Counted from the stretch's first letter, positions 26,125 through 35,580 are shown. The stretch: DNA of 64,000 nt from Rufibacter sp. DG15C (GCF_001577755.1 NZ_CP010776.1:4030001-4094000), one strand, 5' to 3'. Notes: a model not told the origin generated them from the sequence alone. Made by a program: numbers and translations.

Positions 26125-29079
26125 TCAGTTGATCAACACCTTCTTTGTCATGGTCTCGTCCAGGCCGATGACTTTCAGGTAATACATCCCTCTGCCTAGC
26201 CCACGGGCATTAATGCCTACCCCCTCGCACAGTAGCGCCCCGGACGCCTTCTGGGTCAGCACCATCCTGCCCACCTCATCATACAAGACGAGTGTGACGG
26301 CACCGGCCCTGCCTGTCGGGTCTGCAAGCCTCACATGGAATTCCCCTCGCGAGGGATTGGGATAAACTATTAATTGGCTGGTACTTTGGATATCAAAATC
26401 AGGCGTACCAGTAACGGATTTATAATCCTCGCTTATTTCAACGATCCAAAAGTCGTCAAACCCCCGACCATCCTGCGTTATGTCCCCACCTACAATTGAA
26501 TGAGATACTCCGCCGAGTAAAAAATTCTTGTTTGGCAGTTCCAACATACAGCTCAAATTTTGACCGCCGTCACTCCCCAGTGTTTTATCCCACTGTTTCT
26601 TCCCCGACGCGTCCAGCATCAAGACCCAAAAGTTTGAAGCGATGTATGCTTTTTTAGCTTCTGTCTTGTCGCGGTGCCCCTGAGACTCTGATCTCCCGCC
26701 TATCAGGTAGCGCCCGTCGCTCGTTTCAATAATGCTTCCCAGGTTATCAAACGAGGGCCCTCCGAAGGTTTTATCCCATACAGTGTTTCCATTCTCATTC
26801 ACTTTCAGAACCCAGTAATCCTGAGAGTCAGAATTGTCAAAGGGCTTGGTCCCCCCAAGCAGGAAATTCCCATCGGAGGTTGCGGTTAGCGCCGTCAGCT
26901 TATTGTCACCTTCGGCATAGAAGGTTCTATCCCAAACCTTATTCCCGTCAGCTGTAAGCTTTACTAACCATAAATCCCATTTGTTAGATGACTGGGACTT
27001 GTCCAGCCCAGCCATAGAATTAGAGCTCCCCCCTAGGAGAAATCCCCCGTCAACCGTAGGTACTATAGCCCTGAGTTCCTCTTCACCGGAACCGCCGAAT
27101 GTCCTGTCCCACTGCTTTACGCCCTTGCTGTCTGTTTTAACAATCCAATAATCAAACCCTCCCTTACCTGGATCCGTCTTATCGTACTCAACACCCCTAT
27201 ATGCGCTGCCACCTAGGAGATATCCTCCGTCTGGAGTCATGATCAGACTTTTCAACGTGCAAGGGCCGTATGAATTCTCCCATATCTTATTACCATCGCC
27301 ATCAATTTTGATCATCCAAAAATGGGTAAAGCCTCTATAAGGTGCGGTCTTATTACCACTTCCCGCTGGGCCCGATGACGTCCCGCCCAGAAGGTACCCA
27401 CCGTCAGGTGTTTTGACAATCGTGGTTAAGTCATCGTGTGTACCCGTCCCAAATGTCTTGTCCCATATTTTATTGCCGCTCCTGTCAGTTTTAACTATCC
27501 ATATATCCCTATCTTGTATGAAAGAAGTTTTATCACCGCTCACAGGGGAGGGAGAAGAGCCGCCGAGCATAAATCCACCCTCATGCGTCATTACCATTGA
27601 GGACATGATTTCTGACTGGCTGCCGCCGAATCTTCTGTCCCACACCTTTGTGACAGGCACCAAGGTTGAAATGAGGCCAGTGACATTTGCCTTCACCACC
27701 CACATGTCGTGAAGGCCGTACCCATACCTTGCGTTTTCTGATTTTTCACCGCCTTTGGAGGAGTTGGAGTACCCCCCGACCAGGAACCCTCCGTCCGGGG
27801 TGACAAGTGCCGCTGTGGCGAAATCCTTCTTCGGACCGCCGAATGCCTTTTCCCACATTTTGACGCCCTGCGGGTTTAGTTGGACCACCCAATAGTCAAA
27901 ATCCCCGCGGTTCAATTCCATTTTGTCAAAGGATGCACCCGAGTAGGAACGGCCACTCAACAATATCCCCCCGTCAGCCGTCAAGTCCAGTGAGATTAGG
28001 TTATCGCTGTTATCACCTGCGATCGTCTTGTCCCACAGCTTGTCGCCATTGGCCGATAGCTTAATAACCCAATAATCATTCCCAGGCTCCCCATTCTGGT
28101 AGTTCCCTGGGGAATCCTCGCTCTTGTCCTCCCCTTTCAGAGAGTTGGAAGTTCCGCCTAGCAACATTTCGCCACTTGGCAATAGCCTTAGAGAGGCGAA
28201 GAAATCAGACCCTGTTCCCCCAATGGTTCTGTCCCATATCCTATTGCCGTCCTCGTCGATTTTGACAATCCAAAAGTCAGACATCCCGCGCCACCCTTTG
28301 ACAGGCTCGGATTTCTCTCCACCCACGTTTGAGGCAGAAGATCCGCCTAACAAATACCCTCCGCCTGGGATTGGAGTTATGCTTCCCGGTTCATCACTGC
28401 CCGCCCCACCAAACGTTTTGTCCCAGACGGTTTTCCCTTTGTTGTCCAGTTTGACGACCCAGTAGTCAACCCCTCCCCTCAATCCAGACGTCTTGTCACC
28501 GGAGACGCCCGACCAAGAAACTCCGCCCACCAGGTAGCCCCCGTCTGGGGCAAGCGCCAAGGTCTTAAAGTCATCTATATTTGAACCTCCAAGGGTCCGG
28601 TCCCATTCCTTGTTTCCGTTGCCGTCGAGCTTCAGAACCCAGTAATCCCGCGAACCTTTAGCATCCTCCGACCTGTAATGAGAAGCTACACCACCATCCA
28701 ATGTCCCACCAATGAGAAATCCCCCATCACTGGTAGCTATAACAACGGGCTTTAGGAGGCTTCCGCCCGATTTATATGTCCTATCCCATACTTTTGAGCC
28801 GTCAGCTCGGATTTTCACTAGCCAGCAGCTTTCTACTCCAGGGTCACTTCCCGTCGTCAGGTCTCCCCCGGCACCTGACAAAGTGTGCCCGGCAAGCACA
28901 TACCCACCGTCCGGGGTTGCTATCATGGAGGATAACAACTCATCTGCCTCGCCGCCGAACGTCTTGTCCCACTTCTCAACCACGGCAATCTGTGCCAACG
29001 ACCCTCTTGTTGTTAAAGCCAAAAACAAGAGGGTGATAAGGCTGAATCTAAATTTCTGCTTTGTGTTAAAATGCTGCAT
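26125..29079 (-). CDS. Giant propeller-repeat T9SS protein (14 WDKTFGG repeats)
   Basis: 984 residues. Signal peptide to about residue 29 (TRGSLAQ). Fourteen repeats of about 60-65 residues follow, each with the order WDKTFGG-x-x-x-D, then TPDGGYLLGG, then DYWVVKLDxxGNK; variants include WDRTYKS, WENSYGP and WDRTFYA. Repeats of this kind form beta-propeller blades, here probably two seven-bladed propellers. A type A T9SS sorting domain ends the protein (YPNPSRGEFHV, GRGMYYLKVIG, KKVLIN). Exported surface protein of unknown ligand. No catalytic residues recognised. Less GC-rich than the 24340 gene. Confidence 0.88.
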   Translation of the reverse strand: MQHFNTKQKFRFSLITLLFLALTTRGSLAQIAVVEKWDKTFGGEADELLSSMIATPDGGYVLAGHTLSGAGGDLTTGSDPGVESCWLVKIRADGSKVWDRTYKSGGSLLKPVVIATSDGGFLIGGTLDGGVASHYRSEDAKGSRDYWVLKLDGNGNKEWDRTLGGSNIDDFKTLALAPDGGYLVGGVSWSGVSGDKTSGLRGGVDYWVVKLDNKGKTVWDKTFGGAGSDEPGSITPIPGGGYLLGGSSASNVGGEKSEPVKGWRGMSDFWIVKIDEDGNRIWDRTIGGTGSDFFASLRLLPSGEMLLGGTSNSLKGEDKSEDSPGNYQNGEPGNDYWVIKLSANGDKLWDKTIAGDNSDNLISLDLTADGGILLSGRSYSGASFDKMELNRGDFDYWVVQLNPQGVKMWEKAFGGPKKDFATAALVTPDGGFLVGGYSNSSKGGEKSENARYGYGLHDMWVVKANVTGLISTLVPVTKVWDRRFGGSQSEIMSSMVMTHEGGFMLGGSSPSPVSGDKTSFIQDRDIWIVKTDRSGNKIWDKTFGTGTHDDLTTIVKTPDGGYLLGGTSSGPAGSGNKTAPYRGFTHFWMIKIDGDGNKIWENSYGPCTLKSLIMTPDGGYLLGGSAYRGVEYDKTDPGKGGFDYWIVKTDSKGVKQWDRTFGGSGEEELRAIVPTVDGGFLLGGSSNSMAGLDKSQSSNKWDLWLVKLTADGNKVWDRTFYAEGDNKLTALTATSDGNFLLGGTKPFDNSDSQDYWVLKVNENGNTVWDKTFGGPSFDNLGSIIETSDGRYLIGGRSESQGHRDKTEAKKAYIASNFWVLMLDASGKKQWDKTLGSDGGQNLSCMLELPNKNFLLGGVSHSIVGGDITQDGRGFDDFWIVEISEDYKSVTGTPDFDIQSTSQLIVYPNPSRGEFHVRLADPTGRAGAVTLVLYDEVGRMVLTQKASGALLCEGVGINARGLGRGMYYLKVIGLDETMTKKVLIN

Positions 29080-29141
29080 TGAATATTAAATATAATATAG
29101 GACTACCGGTCAGGCATTAGATGTGCCTCTAGGTAAAGTTA

Positions 29142-30335
29142 TTACCTGGCGATGAGAAGGCGTCTTGAGATCATTGCTTCTCCCGAGCGGATTTGGACGG
29201 AATAAGAGCCAATTGGCAGATTGCCCAAGTCAATCTCCTCTTTAGTACTTATAGATTGGAAAAACTCTTTGTAAATGACCTTGCCCATGGCGTCAATCAC
29301 CATCAGTTCTGCCTTGAACCACGGCCTGTCCGTCTCTAAGCCCACCCTTCCTCCACTTGGGTTCGGCACAAGGTGAAAAGCTTTCCATTCACTATCACTT
29401 TTAATGCCTGTCGGTTGTAAGTTGAACTGTTGAGGGTTAGAGATAGCAGAGAGACAGCCTTTTTCAGAAACTACTCGAACCTGATAGGACCCGCTTGCAG
29501 CAATGACCAATTCCTTCGTCGTGGCGGAAAGGTTGTTGCCATTTAAGATCCACTGATAAGAGGCGCCGGCTACGCTGGAGGTGAGTGTATTCCCCTCCCT
29601 GACAATTGAAGGCTTGATAGGCGGAGCCGAAACCGCTACTTTCACTGTGTTGCTTGCCGCCTCGCAGCCGTCTGTGGTGATGATCTTCCGCCGGAACCAG
29701 ATGGTGACCGCAAGTGCGCCGGGTGAGTAGTCCTTAGAGTTGTTGACTCCCGCAGCCGGGGTGTATCCGCTGGAACTTCCTGCGGTACTTCTCTCCCAGC
29801 GGTATGTGTAGGGTCCTCCGGCAGGTATCCCGCCAGTCAATAAAGAGGCTGTAGCTCCGGCACAAACCTCCTGCTCTCCTGTTACGGTATTCCCAATGGC
29901 TGGCCCCATGTCACTGGGCCATGCCAGGGTGGCGGGCGGGCTGTCGCCCAATTCGTTGGGCGCATAGACGGATATTACCCCGAAAGTATTAGCCCGCAAC
30001 TGCACTTGGATCCTGTTTGTGCCCTGCCCAGAGAGTATGGCCCAGCCGTTTGGGAGTGACCAGATAAAACCATATACGCCAACTTGGATAGGTACGCTGA
30101 AGTAGACTATCCCATCCGAGCACAACATAGCGCTCGCTACTATGTTACCAGGTTTCTGAGGAGGGCCTGTCAAAAAAGCAATACCCCAAAATTGGTTTGT
30201 ATAGACGCCATTCTTAATGGGTGAGAAATTGGCAGGCCCGGCGGTACGGGGGGTTGCCCCTGCACACAAGGATGCAAGCAAAACTAGGAACAAGGGGAAT
30301 GAGATCCCTAGGCGATAAAGTAATGGTTTTCTCAT
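29142..30335 (-). CDS. Secreted Ig-like protein with T9SS type A domain
   Basis: About 397 residues from the ATG at 30335 (MRKPLLYRLGIS), which starts the signal peptide; an ATG 13 codons earlier is possible. Signal ends near residue 28. Residues 40-150 form an unassigned beta domain, 150-290 include Ig/PKD-like segments (TGEQEVCAGATASLLTGG, NTLTSSVAGASYQWILNG), and the C-terminus is a T9SS sorting domain (LVPNPSGGRVGLE, GSYSVQIRSG, SRRLLIAR). Same strand as the 26125 gene, 60 bp upstream of its coding end, so possibly co-transcribed. Ligand unknown. Confidence 0.78.
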   Translation of the reverse strand: MRKPLLYRLGISFPLFLVLLASLCAGATPRTAGPANFSPIKNGVYTNQFWGIAFLTGPPQKPGNIVASAMLCSDGIVYFSVPIQVGVYGFIWSLPNGWAILSGQGTNRIQVQLRANTFGVISVYAPNELGDSPPATLAWPSDMGPAIGNTVTGEQEVCAGATASLLTGGIPAGGPYTYRWERSTAGSSSGYTPAAGVNNSKDYSPGALAVTIWFRRKIITTDGCEAASNTVKVAVSAPPIKPSIVREGNTLTSSVAGASYQWILNGNNLSATTKELVIAASGSYQVRVVSEKGCLSAISNPQQFNLQPTGIKSDSEWKAFHLVPNPSGGRVGLETDRPWFKAELMVIDAMGKVIYKEFFQSISTKEEIDLGNLPIGSYSVQIRSGEAMISRRLLIAR

Positions 30336-30374
30336 TGGCGTGCTTACTGGATAAGGGAGAATACTTGCAGGCAA

Positions 30375-30903
30375 ATGAGTAATCCTTTAGGTTGGCTCAT
30401 ATAAATGCTTGTGAAGTTAATAGCTTTTCCAATATAAAGGTAAGCGCAATGTGAGGGGAAAATACAATAGTTAGGGTAAATATGAATCTCACTTAGGGAC
30501 CTATGTAGTTGCACCTACTATATAAATCCAGGATGCGCGGCCCGGTCCCGAAATGCTTTCAATTTGACCGGGTAGGGGAATCTTTACAAGGTGCCGGCAA
30601 TCTATCAAAAGGCGGACTATCTTGTTTCTCCTGTATTGATATACCTAAATGTTCTTCATGCACTCTGTATAAACCATGATGCGCCACTTAATACCTAGTT
30701 TGTGCTAGTAGGTTTACTGAGACTGATTTTGAAAACAATGAGATCCAAGTGCAGTGTCTTAGGGTTTATTAGACTCTGCTTCGAAAAACCTTACCGTTTC
30801 AACTTAGCAGGTTTCCGAAGCAGATTTAACCAATTACTTGGAAAATACTTGCAAATAAAAAAGCCACCTACAAGTTTTACCTCGTAAGTGGCTGATTATC
30901 AGG
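30375..30903. other. Intergenic region beside the tRNA
   Basis: About 530 bp with no convincing gene. A short inverted repeat CCCGGTC/GACCGGG lies at 30541-30572, and the tRNA terminator repeat at the right end. Confidence 0.5.
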
Positions 30904-30906
30904 TGG
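30857..30906 (-). repeat. tRNA-linked repeat, right copy
   Basis: Matches 46 of 50 bases at 20013-20062 in the same orientation. It overlaps the 3' end of the tRNA and its terminator. Confidence 0.7.
30863..30892 (-). terminator. Hairpin terminator of the tRNA gene
   Basis: GCCACTTAC / GTAGGTGGC stem followed by TTTTTT on the minus strand, 12 bp beyond the tRNA 3' end. Confidence 0.8.
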
Positions 30907-30977
30907 GCCCACTTGGAATCGAACCAAGCACCTACTGATTATGAGTCAGTTGCTCTAACCGAATGAGCTATAGGCCC
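30904..30977 (-). tRNA. tRNA with CAT anticodon (elongator Met or Ile2)
   Basis: 74 nt without CCA. Acceptor GGGCCTA pairs with TGGGCCC (one G-T), discriminator A. D-arm AGCTCATTCGGTTAGAGC; anticodon stem ACTGA/TCAGT with loop CTCATAA, giving CAT; T-loop GGTTCGATTCC. CAT can mean elongator methionine or, after lysidine modification, isoleucine (AUA). The sequence alone does not settle it for me. Confidence 0.9.
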
Positions 30978-31056
30978 GTCCAAACCGTTTCTTTGATTTG
31001 GGAGTGCAATTTTACAAATTTGTACGTTAGAAATCAAAACAAAACGTACTCTCTCC

Positions 31057-31701
31057 GTGGACTTTTCTTCAATAAAAAATATCATCTTCGACTTGGGCGG
31101 AGTCATCATCAACCTGGACTATGCTAAAAGCACCGACGCCTTGCGTGCCTTCAGCAAGGTAAACGACCAGGTAGCCTTCAGCCAAAAATCTCAGTCTGAA
31201 CTCTTTGACCAATATGAGATGGGCCAGATTTCTTCAGAGGCCTTCCGGCAGATGCTACGGCAGGAGTACAACATTGAGGCCACCGACGCCCAGATTGACG
31301 AAGCCTGGAACGCCATGCTGTTGGACATCCCATCAGAAAGAATTGACTTGTTACGTGAGTTGGGCAAGAAATATAAGCTGTATCTCCTCAGCAATACCAA
31401 CGCTATCCACATGTTGGCCTTCAATGAAATCATTGCCCAGAGCTTTGAGATGCCAAGTTTAGATAGTTTGTTTGACCAGGTGTACTACTCGCATTTGGTG
31501 GGCAAGCGCAAGCCAGACGCGGCCGTCTTTGAACAGATCCTAGAAGAAAATGACCTAAAGCGCGAAGAGACCCTGTTCATTGACGATAGCATTCAGCACA
31601 TTGAGAGTGCGCAGCGGTTGGGTATCAAGACGCTGCATTTGGCACCTCCTTTGACCATTAACCAAGCCTTGACCGAAGCCTTGCCCACCCATGAAGGGTA
31701 A
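31057..31701 (+). CDS. HAD-superfamily phosphatase/hydrolase (YihX-like)
   Basis: 214 residues starting at GTG, the only start ahead of the conserved N-terminus (IIFDLGGVIINLDY, a HAD motif I with the nucleophilic-Asp frame DxGxV). Motif II is LYLLSNTN near residue 110, the lysine region is HLVGKRKPD near 150, and motif IV is EETLFIDDS near 172. Typical of small sugar-phosphate or glucose-1-phosphatase enzymes. Its 3' end overlaps the M50 protease gene by 11 bp, so the two are co-transcribed. Confidence 0.85.
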   Translation: MDFSSIKNIIFDLGGVIINLDYAKSTDALRAFSKVNDQVAFSQKSQSELFDQYEMGQISSEAFRQMLRQEYNIEATDAQIDEAWNAMLLDIPSERIDLLRELGKKYKLYLLSNTNAIHMLAFNEIIAQSFEMPSLDSLFDQVYYSHLVGKRKPDAAVFEQILEENDLKREETLFIDDSIQHIESAQRLGIKTLHLAPPLTINQALTEALPTHEG

Positions 31702-32815
31702 GGTAGCCTTACAAATCCTACTGTTCATTACCACGCTAGTCACTACCACCTTGGCAGGCGCGGAATGGCAAACGGGTAGGCTATTCTTGTTTGACGCCAC
31801 TGGCTTTAGCTGGGGCGGCGCTTTTACGCGCGCGCAATTGCTGCAAGGCTTAGCCTTTTCATTACCCTTCCTAGGCGTCTTGACGGTGCATGAGTTTGGT
31901 CACTACTTCACGGCCAGGTACTACAAGGTAAAGGTCACGCTGCCCTATTACATACCCCTGTGGCTAGGCATTGCGTCCAGTATTGGTACTATGGGTGCGT
32001 TCATTAAGATTAAGGACCGCATCTTCTCTAGAAAGGAGTTTTTTGACATTGGCATTGCCGGGCCTTTAGCGGGCTTTGCAGTGGCCTTACCGTTGCTGTG
32101 GTATGGGTTTACGCACCTTCCGCCGCCAGAGCATATCTACTCCATCCATCCAGAGTACATGGTATATGGCAGCAAGTACGCCGACTATGTGTATCAGCAG
32201 GGCGGTAACATGTCCTTGGGGCGCAACCTCCTGTTTATCTTTTTTGAGCGCGTAGTGGCTGACCCGGCCCTCTTGCCCAACCGGTATGAGCTCATGCACT
32301 ACCCCTATCTGTTTGCAGGGTTCCTGGCTATGTTTTTCACGGCTTTGAACCTACTCCCCATCGGGCAATTGGATGGCGGGCACATCATGTACGGAATGCT
32401 GGGCTATGAGCGTTTTAATAGGCTATCACCCCTGCTCTTCGCTATTTTTATCTTCTATGCGGGGATAGGCTTGATTCCAGCGGCCATTCCCTTGGAGGAA
32501 AGCTATTGGATGTGGGGAGCCTATCTGGCGTATCTGATGATTGTGTTCAAGCCCCTCTTCCCCGAATTCAGGCAAAGTCTCTTCCTGGTGGCCGGCGTGT
32601 TCCTAGGGCATGTGACGCTGGCCATCTTTATGCCTGAGGCGCAGGGCTACAACGGTTGGTTGGTCTTCGGGCTGATTTTGGCAAAGTTCATGGGCGTCTT
32701 CCATCCCCCCTGCCCCGACGAACGCCCTTTGAGCACTTCCAGGAAATGGCTGGGCTGGCTAGCCTTAATCATCTTTGTTCTTTGCTTTAGCCCCGCGCCT
32801 TTTCTGATTGACTGA
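31691..32815 (+). CDS. Site-2 protease family (M50) intramembrane zinc protease
   Basis: 374 residues, polytopic. Zinc motif HEFGH in LTVHEFGHYFTARYY (near residue 67) and the second metal-ligand motif NLLPIGQLDGGHIMYG (near 222-237). Several further hydrophobic helices to the C-terminus. No PDZ domain visible. Family members cut membrane-bound factors or act in processing; the substrate here is not indicated. Translation-coupled to the HAD gene by an 11-bp overlap. Confidence 0.9.
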   Translation: MKGKVALQILLFITTLVTTTLAGAEWQTGRLFLFDATGFSWGGAFTRAQLLQGLAFSLPFLGVLTVHEFGHYFTARYYKVKVTLPYYIPLWLGIASSIGTMGAFIKIKDRIFSRKEFFDIGIAGPLAGFAVALPLLWYGFTHLPPPEHIYSIHPEYMVYGSKYADYVYQQGGNMSLGRNLLFIFFERVVADPALLPNRYELMHYPYLFAGFLAMFFTALNLLPIGQLDGGHIMYGMLGYERFNRLSPLLFAIFIFYAGIGLIPAAIPLEESYWMWGAYLAYLMIVFKPLFPEFRQSLFLVAGVFLGHVTLAIFMPEAQGYNGWLVFGLILAKFMGVFHPPCPDERPLSTSRKWLGWLALIIFVLCFSPAPFLID

Positions 32816-32817
32816 TT

Positions 32818-32849
32818 TAATGTGCTAATCGGGTAATATGCTGATGTGC
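32818..32849. repeat. Degenerate 8-bp tandem repeat
   Basis: Four octamers in register: TAATGTGC, TAATCGGG, TAATATGC, TGATGTGC. Just after the M50 protease stop. Confidence 0.6.
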
Positions 32850-32883
32850 TATTTTTCAGAGAGGAATGAGATTGGGAAGGCAG

Positions 32884-32922
32884 CCGTTTTTAACTCTTTT
32901 CTGGAAAACAGGCCAAAAACGG
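32884..32922. repeat. Dispersed palindromic repeat, one arm decayed
   Basis: Right arm GGCCAAAAACGG intact; left arm CCGTTTTTAACTC partly changed. Between convergent genes. Confidence 0.7.
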
Positions 32923-33132
32923 ATTCTTATCAAATGGTTTACATACGGTAGGAATTTGGTTCGAGCCCAAATGGATTCACTTATCTTCTAGGGGATGGGA
33001 TCAGTTTCTAAGAGAGATTACCATAGAAGTAATATTCAATCTTTTAGAATTCCATTCAGTCATTTTTACCGTTTTATCACGTGACAATAGGGTCTTCTCC
33101 TGGTTTGGATTTGACGAAAATCCCAAACAAGA

Positions 33133-33180
33133 AATCCCCGTTTTCGCCTATTTTCTAGAAAACAGGCGAAAACGGGGATT
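33133..33180. repeat. Dispersed palindromic repeat, covarying CGCC variant
   Basis: AATCCCCGTTTTCGCC and GGCGAAAACGGGGATT: the GGCC of the family is changed in both arms so that pairing is kept. 24 bp 3' of the rhodanese gene. Confidence 0.85.
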
Positions 33181-33203
33181 CGTCTTATAAAACTTAACTA
33201 CAC

Positions 33204-33512
33204 TTACTTGGCTTCGTTATAGGCGATGATGCCTCCTAACACGTTGCGTACGTTGGTGAAGCCTTGTTGCTTGAGCATGGCTTGGGCAGTGGCCGAACGA
33301 GCGCCAGAGCGGCAATGGATCAGGATCTCCTGGTCTTTGTACTCTTCTAGGTCAGAAATTCGCTCTGGCAAGGTGCCAAGCGGAATCAACTGAGAACCGG
33401 CAATGCTTTGCTCTTCATGTTCCCAAGGCTCGCGTACGTCCAAGAGAATAGGAGTTTCATTGTTAGCCAGGCGTTGTTTTAATTCGGCGGCGGTTATGTC
33501 TGTTACTATCAT
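33204..33512 (-). CDS. Rhodanese-like domain protein (single domain)
   Basis: 102 residues, a stand-alone rhodanese fold. Active loop HCRSGARS near residues 66-73 with the persulfide cysteine. LLDVREPWEHEEQ is the conserved N-terminal motif. Such proteins carry sulfane sulfur. The start overlaps the T9SS gene stop by 4 bp, an unusual partner for a cytosolic protein; probably a chance operon. Confidence 0.92.
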   Translation of the reverse strand: MIVTDITAAELKQRLANNETPILLDVREPWEHEEQSIAGSQLIPLGTLPERISDLEEYKDQEILIHCRSGARSATAQAMLKQQGFTNVRNVLGGIIAYNEAK

Positions 33513-35335
33513 AGCTGTAGGATGATTTTAGTGGTCTTGATTTTATCTTTTGTGTAGCCTTTCAACAAATATACGCCATTAGACAAATGTTGTATATGCA
33601 ATGGCTGGCCTTGCCTCACTTGCTGCAGGGTATGCAGTTTCTGACCTGCCAGGGAATAGATTTCCACCCGCTCAAAGTGCTGGGCAAAGGTAAGCTGCCC
33701 GGCGCTTGGGTTCGGGTACACCCAGTTGGTAGACACCAACTGCTCTTCTTCTAAACTACTGGTCACCGTGCCAGAAACTACTGGACGTATGAGCAAGGCT
33801 CCATTAAAATTGGTCAAGCCTTCCCAGGCCGAGGTGCCATTGGTAAAGTAGATTTTGCCCTCGGCGGTCTCATTCAGGTCGAAGCCCACGTTCACGAAGG
33901 TAGATCCGGTGGGCTGGCGGTAACCCACATAAAACCGGCCGTTTACTTGCTGTTGCTGCGTCAAGGCAATCTCCAGCCACTGGTTCAACCCCGAAGCGGC
34001 CGGCACGGTAAACGTCTGCTCATAGAAGGACTGCTCAGAAGGCTTGCCATTCACATCGCGCCAGAGGCGCAAAGACAAAACCGTCCCAGGCGAATTGTTG
34101 CCGGTGAAGTATATCCGGACGGCATCCAGCCTGTCGGGTTTGTTCAGTTCAAACTGATAGGCAATCTGGACGGCATTGCTGGACGGAAAACTGAACCCCG
34201 CTTCTGCTGTGCCATCATCATAGGCGTAGTAATTCTGCAAGTGCGTCTCGCGGCGCAGGGTGTCATTGTACAGCGTCAACCGGTTGGGCTCCTTGGTGGT
34301 CAGGAAGAGCGTGGTTTGCATCGAGTAAGGTAGGCTCTGGCTACTTAGAAAGGATGCCGAGGGCGCGCCTTGAATGGCCAGCGTGGCATTGGCGTTGATG
34401 GGCGCACTGGCTTTCAAAAACGTGTCTACTGCCTGGGTGGTTAAGTTCTTGGTTAATCCCCGCCAACTGATGGCTACGGGCAAGGCGCTCAGGTTTCTGA
34501 TGATAGAACCCACTTCCGTTCTGGTCTCCCCTGCCGGGTTCACCAAGAATTGCCAGATGGGCATGGCCGTATAGCGTCTCAGCAATGAAGGCATCTGCTG
34601 CGTCAACGCCACGTCCAAGTTACTCAAATCGCCGTTGCGGCGGTTCTGGTTTAGTTGCACATAGTCCAGGTGCCAGACATCGCGCAAGCCGCCTTGACTG
34701 CCACTGCTCACCCACCTGAACTGGAATCCGTCAAAGAAGTAAGCTGGCTCCTTGATGGCCTGCATGACTGCGGCAAAGTCAGTGCTGCGGCCGTTGCCTT
34801 TCTGCGACCAGACGGTAGTCCAGGTGCCGTTGGCTTGCTTGAATTCCAATTGCAGAGAATAGAGCGTACCACTGGAGAAATTAGGCGCATCCAGTAAGCC
34901 ACCCGCCTGCCAGAAGAAACTCAGATATAATGAATCTTTAGGAGCTAGCTTGCCTAAGTAAAGTGGTTTGGAAATGAGCGTGTCCGTGGGGCCTACGGCA
35001 TTGGTGCCCCCGTAGGATTGGCCGTCGGCTTTAAGTCCGTCAAAGGTGGCGGAGAAGATGGTGGGCGCGTTCTTCGCGTATCGGTTGGTGCCGGCCACGC
35101 CGCCGCGGTTTACCCAGAGGGCGGGATCTGGAGCGCCTTCGCCTTTGGAGAAATCGTCAAAGAACGGCAATGCAAGCGTGTCACCTGAGGCCAAAGGCAG
35201 CGGGATGGCTCCTGCCCCGCCCTTACTAGGAGGACTTGAAACACGAGAGGACTGCTGCGTGAGGGGAGTTAAAACTTGTGCCTGAGTTTGCCACCCTAGA
35301 CACATTCCCACCACAAGCATCAGTCCTCTACGCAT
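33509..35335 (-). CDS. Secreted protein with T9SS type A sorting domain
   Basis: 608 residues. Signal peptide to about residue 19 (GWQTQAQ). The middle has beta-rich segments (residues 70-200, DDFSKGEGAPDPALWVNRGG-type jelly roll; 370-490 another), consistent with MAM- or concanavalin-like carbohydrate/protein binding domains. The C-terminus has the sorting domain: YPNPSAGQLTFAQHF, SLAGQKLHTL, NGVYLLKGY and KTTKIILQL. No catalytic residues recognised. Overlaps the rhodanese gene by 4 bp. Confidence 0.8.
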   Translation of the reverse strand: MRRGLMLVVGMCLGWQTQAQVLTPLTQQSSRVSSPPSKGGAGAIPLPLASGDTLALPFFDDFSKGEGAPDPALWVNRGGVAGTNRYAKNAPTIFSATFDGLKADGQSYGGTNAVGPTDTLISKPLYLGKLAPKDSLYLSFFWQAGGLLDAPNFSSGTLYSLQLEFKQANGTWTTVWSQKGNGRSTDFAAVMQAIKEPAYFFDGFQFRWVSSGSQGGLRDVWHLDYVQLNQNRRNGDLSNLDVALTQQMPSLLRRYTAMPIWQFLVNPAGETRTEVGSIIRNLSALPVAISWRGLTKNLTTQAVDTFLKASAPINANATLAIQGAPSASFLSSQSLPYSMQTTLFLTTKEPNRLTLYNDTLRRETHLQNYYAYDDGTAEAGFSFPSSNAVQIAYQFELNKPDRLDAVRIYFTGNNSPGTVLSLRLWRDVNGKPSEQSFYEQTFTVPAASGLNQWLEIALTQQQQVNGRFYVGYRQPTGSTFVNVGFDLNETAEGKIYFTNGTSAWEGLTNFNGALLIRPVVSGTVTSSLEEEQLVSTNWVYPNPSAGQLTFAQHFERVEIYSLAGQKLHTLQQVRQGQPLHIQHLSNGVYLLKGYTKDKIKTTKIILQL

Positions 35336-35530
35336 AGGTTTCTTTAAGTATGTCTGCTTTCTCTAACGCTTTGGTAATATGCCTTATTTTGCCAACAAGT
35401 TTGCTAGCGTTTTAGAATCTGGATTGTTGATGATAACACCAACAATGGCGGCGGTAAATACTCAGATTACTATGATATAATCCTCTACAACACCGTCATT
35501 CCCAGCCTAATACTTTCTGAGTCAACTATT

Positions 35531-35568
35531 CGTTTTTGGCCTATTTTCCAGAAAACAAGCCAAAAACG
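35531..35568. repeat. Dispersed palindromic repeat
   Basis: CGTTTTTGGCCTATTTTC / GAAAACAAGCCAAAAACG. 46 bp 3' of the PASTA gene. Confidence 0.8.
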
Positions 35569-35580
35569 GGTAACGCAAAA

